A stretch of DNA of 64,000 nucleotides from assembly GCF_000344805.1 (NCBI RefSeq), contig NC_020453.1, positions 3,257,001 to 3,321,000 on the forward strand, written 5' to 3'. The stretch's first letter is position 1. Each line of letters starts with the position of its first letter. Below, piece after piece: positions 19,496 to 28,319 of this stretch. This DNA comes from Bradyrhizobium oligotrophicum S58 (GTDB lineage: Bacteria > Pseudomonadota > Alphaproteobacteria > Rhizobiales > Xanthobacteraceae). The position numbers were made by a program, and so were the translations under genes. The notes beneath the pieces were generated by a model, which was given only the letters and a program-made list of their open reading frames with translations, was not told where the DNA came from and did not search any database.

Positions 19496-22400
19496 TCAGG
19501 ACACACAATCATCGTCATGGCATTCCTGGCGGACCGCCACGCGATCGCGTGCACGGGAAGCACCTTTGCGATCGGGCACGTCGTTTCGTTTGAGAGCCGC
19601 GAGAAACCGCATCGCAGCCTGGAGCATCCGGTTGCGGTCGATCTTGTGCTTGTAGACGAGCCGGGATCGAGCACTGTCCGTCCGCTGCGCGCCAGGCTTG
19701 GCCGATGCAGAAGGCTGCAGCCGCGCGGCAATTCCATCCGTTCCGACATCCAGGCGCGCGATGCCGAGGGCGCGGCAATCCAATCCGATCCGCGCCGTAT
19801 CGATCAGGCCAGATGCTTCCGGCGGCGGAGGACCGAAGCGAAGCTGCATGTCGTCCTCGATATCGTCGATCTCCGCGGCAGTCTCGGCGTGGGCCAACCG
19901 CGCGTAGACATCGAGCCGCGTGGTCTGGTCCTGCACATAGTCGGTCGGCAGGAACGCCGGCCGGTCGATGTGCAGCTCCGGAAGCCACATGTCGGCGGCG
20001 CGGTGCGGCCGGCCGCTCAACGCGCGCGACAGCAAGTCGTGGTAGAGCGCAGGGCCGAAGATCTGGACGTGCCCGGCCTGCTGCTCGGACAACAGATCTC
20101 CCGCGCCACGCAGGTCGAGATCTCGTGCGCTGATCTGAAATCCGGCGCCGGTCCAGCTCAGCTCCTGAAGCGCGGTGAGCCGCTTCTCGGCGTTCTCGCC
20201 CGGCTCGTCCGTGAGCAGGTAGGCAAATGCCCGAATGCCGCCGCGTCCGACCCGGCCGCGCAGCTGATGCAATTGCGAGAGGCCGAAATGTTCGGCGCCC
20301 GAGATCAGGATCGTATTGGCGCGCGGAATGTCCAGCCCGTTCTCGACGATGTTGGTGGCGAGGAGCACGTCGGCCTCGCCTGCGACGAACCGCATCATCT
20401 GCGCGTCGATGTCCCGCCCCGGCATCCGCCCGTGGATCACGGCGACGCTGAGCTCGGGGACGGCATGGCGAAGGCGCTCCTGCATCGGCGCGAGATCCTT
20501 GATCCGTGGACAGATGACGAAGCTCTGGCCACGCCGCCGATGCTCCCTCCGCAACGCCATCGCCAGCGTGGAATCGAGCGAGGACGCGACCTTGGTGACG
20601 ACGGGGCGCCGCTGCACCGGCGCTGTCGCGATGACGCTGAGATCGCGCAGGCCGGCCAAGGCTGCTGCCATGGTGCGAGGGATTGGCGTGGCGCTCATCG
20701 TGAGCGTGTGGACGCCGGCCCGCAACGCAGAGAGCCTGGCCTTGTCGGCAGCGCCGAAATGCTGCTCCTCGTCGATGATGACGAGGCAGAGATCGGCAAA
20801 TACGAGGTCGTCAGCAGCCAGCGCCGTGGTCCCGATCACGAGCTCGAGTGAGCCGTCCTCGAGTTGCCGTTTGGTGCGGCGCGCCTCGGCTGCCGAAGAC
20901 AGCCGTGACAGCTGGCCGACCCTGATGTCGAACGGCGCGAAGCGTTTCTCGAAGGTCTGAACATGCTGGGCCGCAAGCACCGTGGTCGGAACGATGAGCA
21001 CGACCTGGCGGCCTGCGAACACGGTCGCCGCGGCGGCCCGCAGGGCAACCTCGGTCTTGCCGAATCCGACATCACCGCAGACAATCCGGTCCATCGGATG
21101 TCCCGCGCCGAGATCTCTCAGCAGGTCCTCGATGGCCGCCGCCTGATCCGGCGTGACGAGATAAGGAAAGCGCGCGACGAAGCGCTCATAGGCAATGGCA
21201 GGAGCCGCGATGCGCGGTGCCTCGGTTCGCCGGCGCGCGCGGATCAGTTCGGACAGCGTCTCGGCAGTCTGGTCGATCTCACCTTCCGCCTGCAGGCAGC
21301 GGGCCGCCCAGGAACGTCCGTCGGCATCGTCCAGCCTGACGCCACTCGGATCGCGCGCGTAGGGCCAGATCAGCGCGAGATCGCCGATCGGCACCAGGAT
21401 CGCCTCGCTGTCGGCGAAGACCAGGCGGATCATCTCGCGCGTGCTGACATCCGGCGCAGAGACGAGTTCCAGCCCTTGCAGCAGCGCGAGCCCGCGCTGC
21501 AGATGAATGACGGCACTGCCGGGCACAGGTCTGGTATCCAGACCGGCCGCTGTCGCCTGCTGGCGTGCCATCGGTTGAAGATGGCGTGCCCTGCTGCCGA
21601 GAACCTCGGCGGCGCTGATGACCATCAGAGGCCGTGTCGTACCGGTTGCAAAGCCGCGCTCGAGATCGACCAGCAGCGAGGTGGTCGCACCTCGGGGCAT
21701 TCGCGCTGCAGCCGACCAGTTCGCCCGGCGTTCGGTTTTCAACCCGGCGAGGCGCTCCATGCGCTGAAGATCGCGCTCGGTACCGGCGGCGAACATGATC
21801 CGGACGCCGCGCTGACTGCAGCTCGCAATGAATCGCCGGAGCGCCGTCCGGGCCGATCTCTGCTGGGCGAAAGGTGGGATCGGCTCGAAGTCAGCTGTTT
21901 TCGGCAGAACTTCAGCCGCGCGCAATGCGCGCTGCCAGGCGGCGCGGCCGATGAATGCGCGTTCGCGATGGCCGGCATCGACGGCGCTCTCATCCAGCGC
22001 GGCATGTCGCACATCGGCACGCTCCGGCACCTCGGCATCGACGATGATCTCGACGTTGCCGAGATAGGTGAAAATATCCACCAGGGCCGTTTCGTCGCTG
22101 ATCTCTCGCTCCGACATCCGATCGATGACCAGCGCGTCGACGGCGGCGATCTCGTCCTGACGCACCGGATCGAAGAAGTGGATGGCACTGATGATGCCGT
22201 CCGGATGATGGATCCTGACCGGGCCGAGGGCGCCGGCGGGAAACAGCTCGGTGGTCTGGCCATGAAACAAAGCGCCTCCGGGAAAGTCGGGCGGCTCCTC
22301 GGGATCATAGCCTGCAGCGGCCAGACAGCTGCGGAAGTCGTTGACGTCGATCGATTGCGCGACGGCGACATGCAGGCACGCGTCGGTCCAGCATTGCGGC

Positions 22401-22792
22401 GGCGGAACGCGTGGCAGCATCGCCTCGACCGTCGAGATCAGGAGCGGAGCGCTCACCCTTTCTGCAAGCCGCCGCAGCACGTGAGCGCGACGCCCGGCCA
22501 CCTCGGGCGACGGCTCGGCATCATCGAACGGCAACGTATCGAAACGCGGCAGCACGAGGACGTCGCAATCGGGATCCATGGCATGGAGCACGGCCGCAAG
22601 GCGTTCGGCGCGTGCCTCGTTGTCGGCGATGAACACCAGCCCCTGCGATGTCGGTCGTTGCCGCGCGCGCAACAGATGGAGCGCCAATAGTCCGAGCGGC
22701 GCATCCGACGACGGCCGAAAACGGGTTCGCGCGGTGTCTCTGCGAGCGACAACTGTTTTTCTGGAGTTGGGTGGAGCTGATGAGCTGGCCAT
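19496..22792 (-). CDS. Mfd-like DEAD/DEAH-box helicase (second transcription-repair-coupling-factor paralogue)
   Basis: About 1098 residues from the ATG at 22792. Order: UvrB-like N-terminal modules, an RNA-polymerase-interaction-like segment (GSAVIHLQRGLALLQG ... AILVPIGDLALIWPY), then the translocase with Walker A CGDVGFGKTEVALRA, Walker B IIDEEQHFG, SATPIPRTM, NIVENGLDIPRANTIL and QLHQLRGRVGRG, and a C-terminal TRCF-like domain. It resembles Mfd, but the core is diverged (HLQRG for HLDHG), and Bradyrhizobium-type genomes generally carry a canonical mfd elsewhere, so I treat it as a paralogue. The frame is open upstream to a TTG at 22915, but those 41 residues are arginine-rich and unconvincing; 22792 is preferred though no clear ribosome site precedes it. 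Confidence 0.83.
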   Translation of the reverse strand: MASSSAPPNSRKTVVARRDTARTRFRPSSDAPLGLLALHLLRARQRPTSQGLVFIADNEARAERLAAVLHAMDPDCDVLVLPRFDTLPFDDAEPSPEVAGRRAHVLRRLAERVSAPLLISTVEAMLPRVPPPQCWTDACLHVAVAQSIDVNDFRSCLAAAGYDPEEPPDFPGGALFHGQTTELFPAGALGPVRIHHPDGIISAIHFFDPVRQDEIAAVDALVIDRMSEREISDETALVDIFTYLGNVEIIVDAEVPERADVRHAALDESAVDAGHRERAFIGRAAWQRALRAAEVLPKTADFEPIPPFAQQRSARTALRRFIASCSQRGVRIMFAAGTERDLQRMERLAGLKTERRANWSAAARMPRGATTSLLVDLERGFATGTTRPLMVISAAEVLGSRARHLQPMARQQATAAGLDTRPVPGSAVIHLQRGLALLQGLELVSAPDVSTREMIRLVFADSEAILVPIGDLALIWPYARDPSGVRLDDADGRSWAARCLQAEGEIDQTAETLSELIRARRRTEAPRIAAPAIAYERFVARFPYLVTPDQAAAIEDLLRDLGAGHPMDRIVCGDVGFGKTEVALRAAAATVFAGRQVVLIVPTTVLAAQHVQTFEKRFAPFDIRVGQLSRLSSAAEARRTKRQLEDGSLELVIGTTALAADDLVFADLCLVIIDEEQHFGAADKARLSALRAGVHTLTMSATPIPRTMAAALAGLRDLSVIATAPVQRRPVVTKVASSLDSTLAMALRREHRRRGQSFVICPRIKDLAPMQERLRHAVPELSVAVIHGRMPGRDIDAQMMRFVAGEADVLLATNIVENGLDIPRANTILISGAEHFGLSQLHQLRGRVGRGGIRAFAYLLTDEPGENAEKRLTALQELSWTGAGFQISARDLDLRGAGDLLSEQQAGHVQIFGPALYHDLLSRALSGRPHRAADMWLPELHIDRPAFLPTDYVQDQTTRLDVYARLAHAETAAEIDDIEDDMQLRFGPPPPEASGLIDTARIGLDCRALGIARLDVGTDGIAARLQPSASAKPGAQRTDSARSRLVYKHKIDRNRMLQAAMRFLAALKRNDVPDRKGASRARDRVAVRQECHDDDCVS

Positions 22793-22911
22793 TGCAGACG
22801 AAACACGGAAAACTCTACGAGAGTTCCGAGGGCATCGCTTCGCGCGCGATTTTTCCAACGCCGGTCGATTCACATGGATCCGGAGAATCGCGGCGGCGCC
22901 GAGGGCGGAGA

Positions 22912-23247
22912 TCAATGCTGATCAATCTTGGAAGCAAGAAACTCGGCCATGGCGGAAATGTCGATGGGCTTCTCCCGCAGCGGAACGTTGGGAAATTCGG
23001 GCCGGATCGACGCCTTGTCGTATCCGGTCGTGAACACGAACGGGATCTTGCGCTCGCGCAGCATACGCGCCACGGGGAAGACCATCTCATTCCTGAGATT
23101 GATGTCGAGCAATGCAGCATCGAGCGCGGGTCCCGACCGCAGCAGCTCCTGCGCCTCGGAGACGTCCGACATCGGGCCGATCACGTCGGCGTCGAGCCGC
23201 CTGAATTCACCGACGAGATCGTCGGCGAGAAAATACTCGTCCTCCAA
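22912..23247 (-). CDS. CheY-like receiver protein, 5' end probably disrupted by a one-base deletion
   Basis: The frame encodes a single receiver domain without an output domain: acidic pair in LEDEYFLADDL, phospho-acceptor in AALLDINLRNE, Thr/Lys in FTTGYDK and REKPIDIS. The only start codon in frame is a TTG (23247) inside the first beta strand. Upstream, the frame continues without a stop and encodes QPFAGRCILI, the missing strand, but offers no start codon. An ATG at 23294 in the neighbouring frame would join on if one base were restored in the C-rich stretch between 23277 and 23290. So either a mutation or a sequencing error removed a base. The gene is divergent from cheB; orphan receivers of this type often modulate HWE/HisKA_2 kinases. 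Confidence 0.75.
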   Translation of the reverse strand: MEDEYFLADDLVGEFRRLDADVIGPMSDVSEAQELLRSGPALDAALLDINLRNEMVFPVARMLRERKIPFVFTTGYDKASIRPEFPNVPLREKPIDISAMAEFLASKIDQH

Positions 23248-23407
23248 GATGAGGATGCAGCGTCCGGCGAAGGGCTGGGAGGTGGGACGGACATTGGCCG
23301 AACCGTGCGGCGTGGGGCTCTCCCTGAAAACGAGAATAGGAACGACTTCCGGACAAGGGCCTTGTCGCGCAACGGCGCGGAGCTCGCAGAGTTCTCACGC
23401 AGCCGTT

Positions 23408-23413
23408 GGAGGG
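23408..23413 (+). promoter_or_regulatory. Ribosome-binding site fixing a TTG start for cheB
   Basis: GGAGGG lies eight bases before TTG 23422, directly ahead of the conserved CheB beginning NRDIIVIGGSSGA. No ATG or GTG is available in frame near this point; the next upstream in-frame starts are far away in non-homologous sequence. Confidence 0.6.
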
Positions 23414-23421
23414 ACCAGACC

Positions 23422-24426
23422 TTGTCCAACCGCGACATCATCGTCATCGGCGGCTCGTCGGGAGCAACGGCTCCCTTGAAAGACATTCTCGGGCGATTGC
23501 CCCGGGATGTTCCTGCGGCCGTGTTCGTGGTTCTGCACATCCCGGCGCGCGGGATCGGCATCCTGTCGACGGTTGTGAGCGCGGCCGGCTCGCTGCCCGT
23601 CAAGCATGCCACCCAGGGAATGCCGATCGAACATGGAACGGTCTATCTCGCTGCCCCCGACCATCACCTGCTGATCGCAGACCGTCATCTGGTGCTCGGT
23701 CGGGGCCCACGTGAGAACATGGTCCGCCCGGCGATCGATCCACTGTTCCGTTCTGCCGCGCTGCACTACGGGCCGAGGGTCATTGGAGTGGTCCTGAGTG
23801 GGCTTCTATCAGACGGTGCTGCGGGGCTCGACGCAATTAAGCGCTGTGGGGGGACGGCCGTGGTGCAGGCGCCGACGGACGCCCTGGCGGATGAGATGCC
23901 GCGGCGCGCGCTCGCGGCGAGCTCGGTCGATTATTGCCTTCCGAGTGCGGAGATCGGCGACGTGCTCGCCGGTCTCGCCAAGGCTCAGGTAAATGCGGTA
24001 GGGCCGGCTCCGCCGGACATCCGGCTGGAGGTCGAAATCGCCGCCGGCGAGCGGATCGACAGCGAGACCATGGGCACGATCGGCAGCCCGGCGGCCTTGA
24101 CTTGCCCGAGCTGCGGTGGCGTCCTGTCGCGCATCACGGTCGATGAGACGCTCCGGTTTCTCTGCCAGGTTGGCCATGCCTTCACCGCGGATGTGCTCGG
24201 CAAGGAGCAGGAGGGCCGGGTCGACGAAGCAATGCGGGTCGCGCTGCGCATCATCGAGGAGCGTGTCGAACTCGTGCGCCGGATGGCGGATGATGCCCGC
24301 GCCAGCGGCCGAACCTCGATCGCGGACATGTACGACAGCAGGCGCGCCGAGTACCGCGGCTATGCCGATCTGATCAAGCGGGTCGTGCTCCAGGCGCTTG
24401 ATCTGCCGTCGGCCCAGAAGAGGTGA
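23422..24426 (+). CDS. cheB: CheB-type protein-glutamate methylesterase without receiver domain
   Basis: 334 residues from TTG 23422. The catalytic domain occupies about residues 5-190: Ser in GGSSGATAPL, His in VVLHIPARG, Asp in VLSGLLSDGAAGL. It lacks the N-terminal receiver of chemotaxis CheB. The C-terminal part (about 205-334) has a CPSCGG pair, a hydrophobic-acidic segment and helices, similar to CheB proteins of alphaproteobacteria that carry a small zinc-ribbon-like tail (LTCPSCGGVLSRI ... FLCQVGHAFTADVL). Together with the CheB-CheR-kinase hybrid downstream it suggests a non-chemotactic signalling module rather than flagellar control, as no CheA, CheW or MCP gene is nearby. Confidence 0.85.
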   Translation: MSNRDIIVIGGSSGATAPLKDILGRLPRDVPAAVFVVLHIPARGIGILSTVVSAAGSLPVKHATQGMPIEHGTVYLAAPDHHLLIADRHLVLGRGPRENMVRPAIDPLFRSAALHYGPRVIGVVLSGLLSDGAAGLDAIKRCGGTAVVQAPTDALADEMPRRALAASSVDYCLPSAEIGDVLAGLAKAQVNAVGPAPPDIRLEVEIAAGERIDSETMGTIGSPAALTCPSCGGVLSRITVDETLRFLCQVGHAFTADVLGKEQEGRVDEAMRVALRIIEERVELVRRMADDARASGRTSIADMYDSRRAEYRGYADLIKRVVLQALDLPSAQKR

Positions 24427-24432
24427 GCTGAG

Positions 24433-24723
24433 ATGCCGATCTGCCTTTTGCATTTCCCTGGCGCGGATACGGAAGCCGCGATTCGCGCGGAGGAGCTGCA
24501 GCTGCGCCAGGCAAAAGCCGACGTTTCGGCCGGTCAGGCGCGGCTGCGGGACCAGGAGTGTCTGCTCGTGGACATGACGGTCGGGTCCAGGACGGTGCCG
24601 GAGGCCGAGCGGTTCGTCGCGCTGTTGAAGGGCTGCCTGGTCGAGTGGGAACGGCATCGTGTGCTGATCGAGCAAAGGCTGGCTTATCTGAAGGAGCGGC
24701 ACCGGCGCGAGGCGCAATCCTGA
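24433..24723 (+). CDS. Small hypothetical protein, helical
   Basis: 96 residues, not recognised. Sequence is mainly charged and helical (EELQLRQAKADVSAGQARLR, then ERFVALLKGCLVEWERHRV), with no membrane segment or signal peptide. It begins six bases after the cheB stop, so it is probably co-transcribed with it and may be an accessory of that signalling unit. GC content and codon choice match the neighbours, which supports a real gene. Confidence 0.6.
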   Translation: MPICLLHFPGADTEAAIRAEELQLRQAKADVSAGQARLRDQECLLVDMTVGSRTVPEAERFVALLKGCLVEWERHRVLIEQRLAYLKERHRREAQS

Positions 24724-24756
24724 CCCGACACGCCTCTCACGCGCTCCCTGGCCTCC

Positions 24757-24975
24757 TCAGCGCTCGCCCCGGGGCAGCTTGACGAACTGCACGCCCGATC
24801 CGGACCAGGCGAACATGCAGCCGTGGCCCTCCGCGAAATTCCTGATCCGTCCGTTTGCCACATCGTCGTGGCCGAACATCCGCTCGACCTCCGATGTCGG
24901 AAGATGCAGGCCCTGGCCTGGAACCAAATGGTCCAGCTGCATTTGCAAGAGGGGCAGGCTGAGCGGTTCTGTCAT
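24757..24975 (-). CDS. Small hypothetical protein
   Basis: 72 residues on the minus strand with an ATG at 24975, not assigned to a family. It looks protein-like rather than a shadow: no competing plus-strand gene covers it, and composition is balanced (QLDHLVPGQGLHLPTSEVER, FAEGHGCMFAWSGSGVQFVK). No ribosome site is obvious. It is convergent with the preceding small gene and divergent from the large kinase hybrid. Confidence 0.5.
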   Translation of the reverse strand: MTEPLSLPLLQMQLDHLVPGQGLHLPTSEVERMFGHDDVANGRIRNFAEGHGCMFAWSGSGVQFVKLPRGER

Positions 24976-25148
24976 GACAAAAGGCTAGAGGACACGCGGT
25001 CGCTCGGCTTGCGGCAGATCAAGCGGCTCAAAACGTCAGCTTTCGGCGGAGGAGGCGGCATGTCCGGGGCAGTCGGCGCTATTTCAGTTGCCCGGCGCTT
25101 CGGCTAGTTTGGTTCTCTTTTGGCTGAGGCGCATTGGTTCACGGCGAT

Positions 25149-28100
25149 ATGACGGTTGGTGGTGGATCTCAATCTGGAGAGAGTCAGAAGACGCGGCGGC
25201 CCCTGATCGTCGGTGTCGGCGCCTCGACCGCCAGTCGCGCGAGTCTCGAGCGATTCCTGTCGAAATGCGCCCTGGACCAGGATCTCGCCATCGTCTTGGT
25301 GCTGCAGCATCGCGAAGTGCTGGATGAAGACTGGCTGCGCCAGGTGCTGCAGCCGCTCGAAAGCGTCAGGCTGCGCGATCTGGAGGATGGGACCGAAGTC
25401 GAAGGGCAGGCGATCTATCTCTGCCCGCCCAACGTGATCGCGACCCTTCAGGACAATCGTTTCATGCTGCGCGCAAGCCCGACGGCTCCCGGCGAACGTG
25501 CAACGATCGACAGCCTGCTGGTGTCGCTCGCCGAGGAGCGTGCGGAGCAGTCGATCGGTGTCATCCTGTCGGGCACCGGCGGTGACGGCACGCTCGGCGT
25601 CGCCACGCTCAAGGATCATGGCGGGCTCGCCATCGCCGAACGCCCCCTCGACGAGGGCGAAGAGGGGCTGAAGGACAGCAGCAGGGCCGCCGCGATCGCC
25701 GACTTCGTGCTCGCGGCCGAGGACATCCCGGATCACATTCAGGTCTACGCCCGCCACCTGCGCCGGCTCGAGGAGCGCCAGGGTTTCGACGATGTCCTCG
25801 CCGCCGCCGCTGCCTCGCTCGGCCGCATCGCCGACATCCTGCGCAACAAGACCGGCAACGACTTCCACGGCTACAAGCAGAACACGTTCCTGCGCCGCGT
25901 CCAGCGCCGCATGCAGGTGGTGCAGATCGACGACATCGCGGCCTATGTCGAGTTCCTGCGCACCGACAAGGACGAGGTTCAGAACCTCTTCAACGACCTG
26001 CTGATCGGCGTGACCGAGTTCTTCCGCGACAAGCGCGAGTTCGAGGTGCTCGAGCAGGACGTCATTCCGCAGATGTTCGCGGGCAAGCAAAGTGGGCAGC
26101 AGATCCGCATCTGGGTGCTGGGCTGTGCGACCGGCGAGGAAGCCTACTCGATCGCCATCCTGCTGCGCGAGCATGCCGCAAGGCTCGACACGCCGCCCTC
26201 GCTGCAGATCTTCGCGACTGATATCGACGGCCGGGCGCTCGCGGCGGCCCGGGTCGGCCGCTATCGCACCGACATCGAGGCCAACATCACGCCGGAGCGC
26301 TTGGCGCGCTGGTTCGTGCGTGAGGGCGACACCTATTGCGTCGTCAAGGAGCTGCGCGAGATGTGCATCTTCTCGCAGCACAACGTCATCAAGGATGCGC
26401 CGTTCTCCAAGCTCGACCTGGTGTCGTGCCGCAACCTCCTGATCTACCTGAATGCCGAGCTGCAGAACCGGGTCATCCCGCTGTTTCATTTCGCCCTGCT
26501 GCCCGGGCGTTTCCTGTTTCTCGGCAATTCGGAGAACGTGACGCGGCATCCGAAGCTGTTCGTTCCGGTCGACCGCCGCGCGCGCATTTTCAGGAAGCTC
26601 GACAATGGATCGCGGCTGCCGCCGGAATTCCCCATCACGACGTCCACCGGTCGTACGCCGGTCGAGCTGCCGGTGATCCGGACGGCGGGCTCCGATGTCG
26701 GGCTGGAGCGCAAGGCACAGCGCATCGCCGATCGCTACGCGCCCGCTTATGTCATCATCGACGGCAACTTCCAGATCCTGCATTTCTCTGGCCGCACCGG
26801 CCGCTTCATCGAGCCGACGGCCGGCACTGCCACCCTCGACCTGCTCAGTCTCGTCCACCGCGACCTGCATCTGGAGCTGCGTACGGCGCTCGGCCGTGCG
26901 CGCGACGCCAACCAGACCGTCCACGCCGATCAGGTTCTGCTCGGCGTCAACGGCCACACGGTCGGCGTCGACATCACGATCGAGCCGATCGAGGAAACGA
27001 TGGACGGGCATCACAACTTCGTCGTGCTGTTCAATCATGGCCCGTTGCGCCCATCGTCGGTGCTGGCGGGCAGCAGCAACGCCCTGGTGCGCAGCGAGCA
27101 CGTCGAGCGTCTCGAGAGCGAGCTGCGCGCGACGCGAGAACGGCTGCAGGCCACGATCGAGGAGCTGGAAAGCACCAACGAGGAGCTCAAATCCTCCAAC
27201 GAGGAATATCAGTCGTTGAACGAGGAGCTGCAATCGGCCAACGAGGAGCTCGAGACCTCGCGCGAGGAGTTGCAGTCGGTCAACGAGGAACTGACAACGG
27301 TCAATGGCGAGCTCGGGCATCGGGTTGAGGAACTGACGCGCGCGACCAGCGACCTGAAGAATTTCTTCGAAAGCACCCGGATCGCGACGGTGTTCGTCGA
27401 CAACGACATGCGGGTGATGAACTTCACACCGGCGATCACCCAGGTGCTGCATCTGGTCGAGACCGATATCGGCCGTCCCATCGCGCACATCAAGGCGAAA
27501 ATCCCGATCGAGGTGCTCTACGAGGACATCCGCCGCGTCCTGCGCACGCTCGCGAGCGCCGAGCGCGAACTGACGGCACCGGACAGCGGGACCCGTTTCA
27601 TCGTGCGCATGCTGCCTTACCGCAGCATCGACAACTTCATCGCCGGCGTGGTGATGACCTTCATCGACGTCACGGCTATCATCCGCGCCGAGGAGCGCCA
27701 GCGCCTGCTGCTGGCCGAATTGCAGCACCGCGTGCGCAACACGCTCGGCGTGGTCCGCTCGATTGCGCGGAGGTCTGCCCAAACCAGCGCGACGGTCGAT
27801 GAATATGCCGCCCATCTGGATGGCCGGCTGGGGGCGCTGGCTCGCACCCACGCGGCAGTCACACGGGATCCGGAAGCGGGGGTCGATCTCGAATATCTGC
27901 TCGCTGATGAACTGATGGCCTACAAGGCGCGCGAGGGCGAGCAGGTGCGCATCTCCGGGCCTTCGTTGCGGCTGCAGCCCAAGGCCGCCGAGACGTTGTC
28001 GCTCGCGGTTCATGAGCTGGCGACGAACGCGGTGAAATACGGCGCCCTCAGCCAGCCCAACGGGCGTGTCGACATCAGCTGGCGCCTCGACGGGAGCGTC

Positions 28101-28319
28101 GATCCGTCGGAGCTGGTGTTCGAATGGCGTGAGAAAGGAGGACCCCAGGTGAAACCGACGCGACGGAAGGGATTTGGCACGGAGGTCCTCGAGCGCACGC
28201 TCGCCTTCGAGCTGAAGGCAAGAACGTCGCTCTCGTTCAATCCCGCTGGCTTGCATTACCAGATCACCCTTCCGGTCGGCCGCAGTTTCCTTCAGAGCCC
28301 CGCGACCAACAAGCGATGA
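25149..28319 (+). CDS. CheB-CheR-PAS-HWE histidine kinase hybrid
   Basis: About 1056 residues. Order: CheB-like methylesterase (about 15-195; GVGASTASRASLE, LSGTGGDGTLG), CheR methyltransferase (about 210-480; GYKQNTFLRRVQRRM, SAM site WVLGCATGEEAYSIA, SCRNLLIYL), a PAS-like region (about 520-600), a glutamate-rich coiled coil (about 635-725; repeated SxNEEL), a second PAS (about 730-840), and a C-terminal HWE kinase with phospho-acceptor His in ELQHRVRNTLGVV, N-box HELATNAVKYGAL and the W-x-E motif in FEWREKGGP. ATG 25149 is used; GTG 25137 or TTG 25134, nearer a GAGG at 25126-25129, are alternatives. Known relatives sense stress or light and act through partner receivers; the orphan receiver at 22912 is a candidate partner. 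The stop overlaps the following Crp/Fnr gene (ATGA). Confidence 0.88.
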   Translation: MTVGGGSQSGESQKTRRPLIVGVGASTASRASLERFLSKCALDQDLAIVLVLQHREVLDEDWLRQVLQPLESVRLRDLEDGTEVEGQAIYLCPPNVIATLQDNRFMLRASPTAPGERATIDSLLVSLAEERAEQSIGVILSGTGGDGTLGVATLKDHGGLAIAERPLDEGEEGLKDSSRAAAIADFVLAAEDIPDHIQVYARHLRRLEERQGFDDVLAAAAASLGRIADILRNKTGNDFHGYKQNTFLRRVQRRMQVVQIDDIAAYVEFLRTDKDEVQNLFNDLLIGVTEFFRDKREFEVLEQDVIPQMFAGKQSGQQIRIWVLGCATGEEAYSIAILLREHAARLDTPPSLQIFATDIDGRALAAARVGRYRTDIEANITPERLARWFVREGDTYCVVKELREMCIFSQHNVIKDAPFSKLDLVSCRNLLIYLNAELQNRVIPLFHFALLPGRFLFLGNSENVTRHPKLFVPVDRRARIFRKLDNGSRLPPEFPITTSTGRTPVELPVIRTAGSDVGLERKAQRIADRYAPAYVIIDGNFQILHFSGRTGRFIEPTAGTATLDLLSLVHRDLHLELRTALGRARDANQTVHADQVLLGVNGHTVGVDITIEPIEETMDGHHNFVVLFNHGPLRPSSVLAGSSNALVRSEHVERLESELRATRERLQATIEELESTNEELKSSNEEYQSLNEELQSANEELETSREELQSVNEELTTVNGELGHRVEELTRATSDLKNFFESTRIATVFVDNDMRVMNFTPAITQVLHLVETDIGRPIAHIKAKIPIEVLYEDIRRVLRTLASAERELTAPDSGTRFIVRMLPYRSIDNFIAGVVMTFIDVTAIIRAEERQRLLLAELQHRVRNTLGVVRSIARRSAQTSATVDEYAAHLDGRLGALARTHAAVTRDPEAGVDLEYLLADELMAYKAREGEQVRISGPSLRLQPKAAETLSLAVHELATNAVKYGALSQPNGRVDISWRLDGSVDPSELVFEWREKGGPQVKPTRRKGFGTEVLERTLAFELKARTSLSFNPAGLHYQITLPVGRSFLQSPATNKR

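Noticed and set aside
22793..22915. 41-residue extension of the Mfd-like protein to a TTG
   Set aside because: Basic, low-complexity sequence before the first plausible ATG; no ribosome site either.
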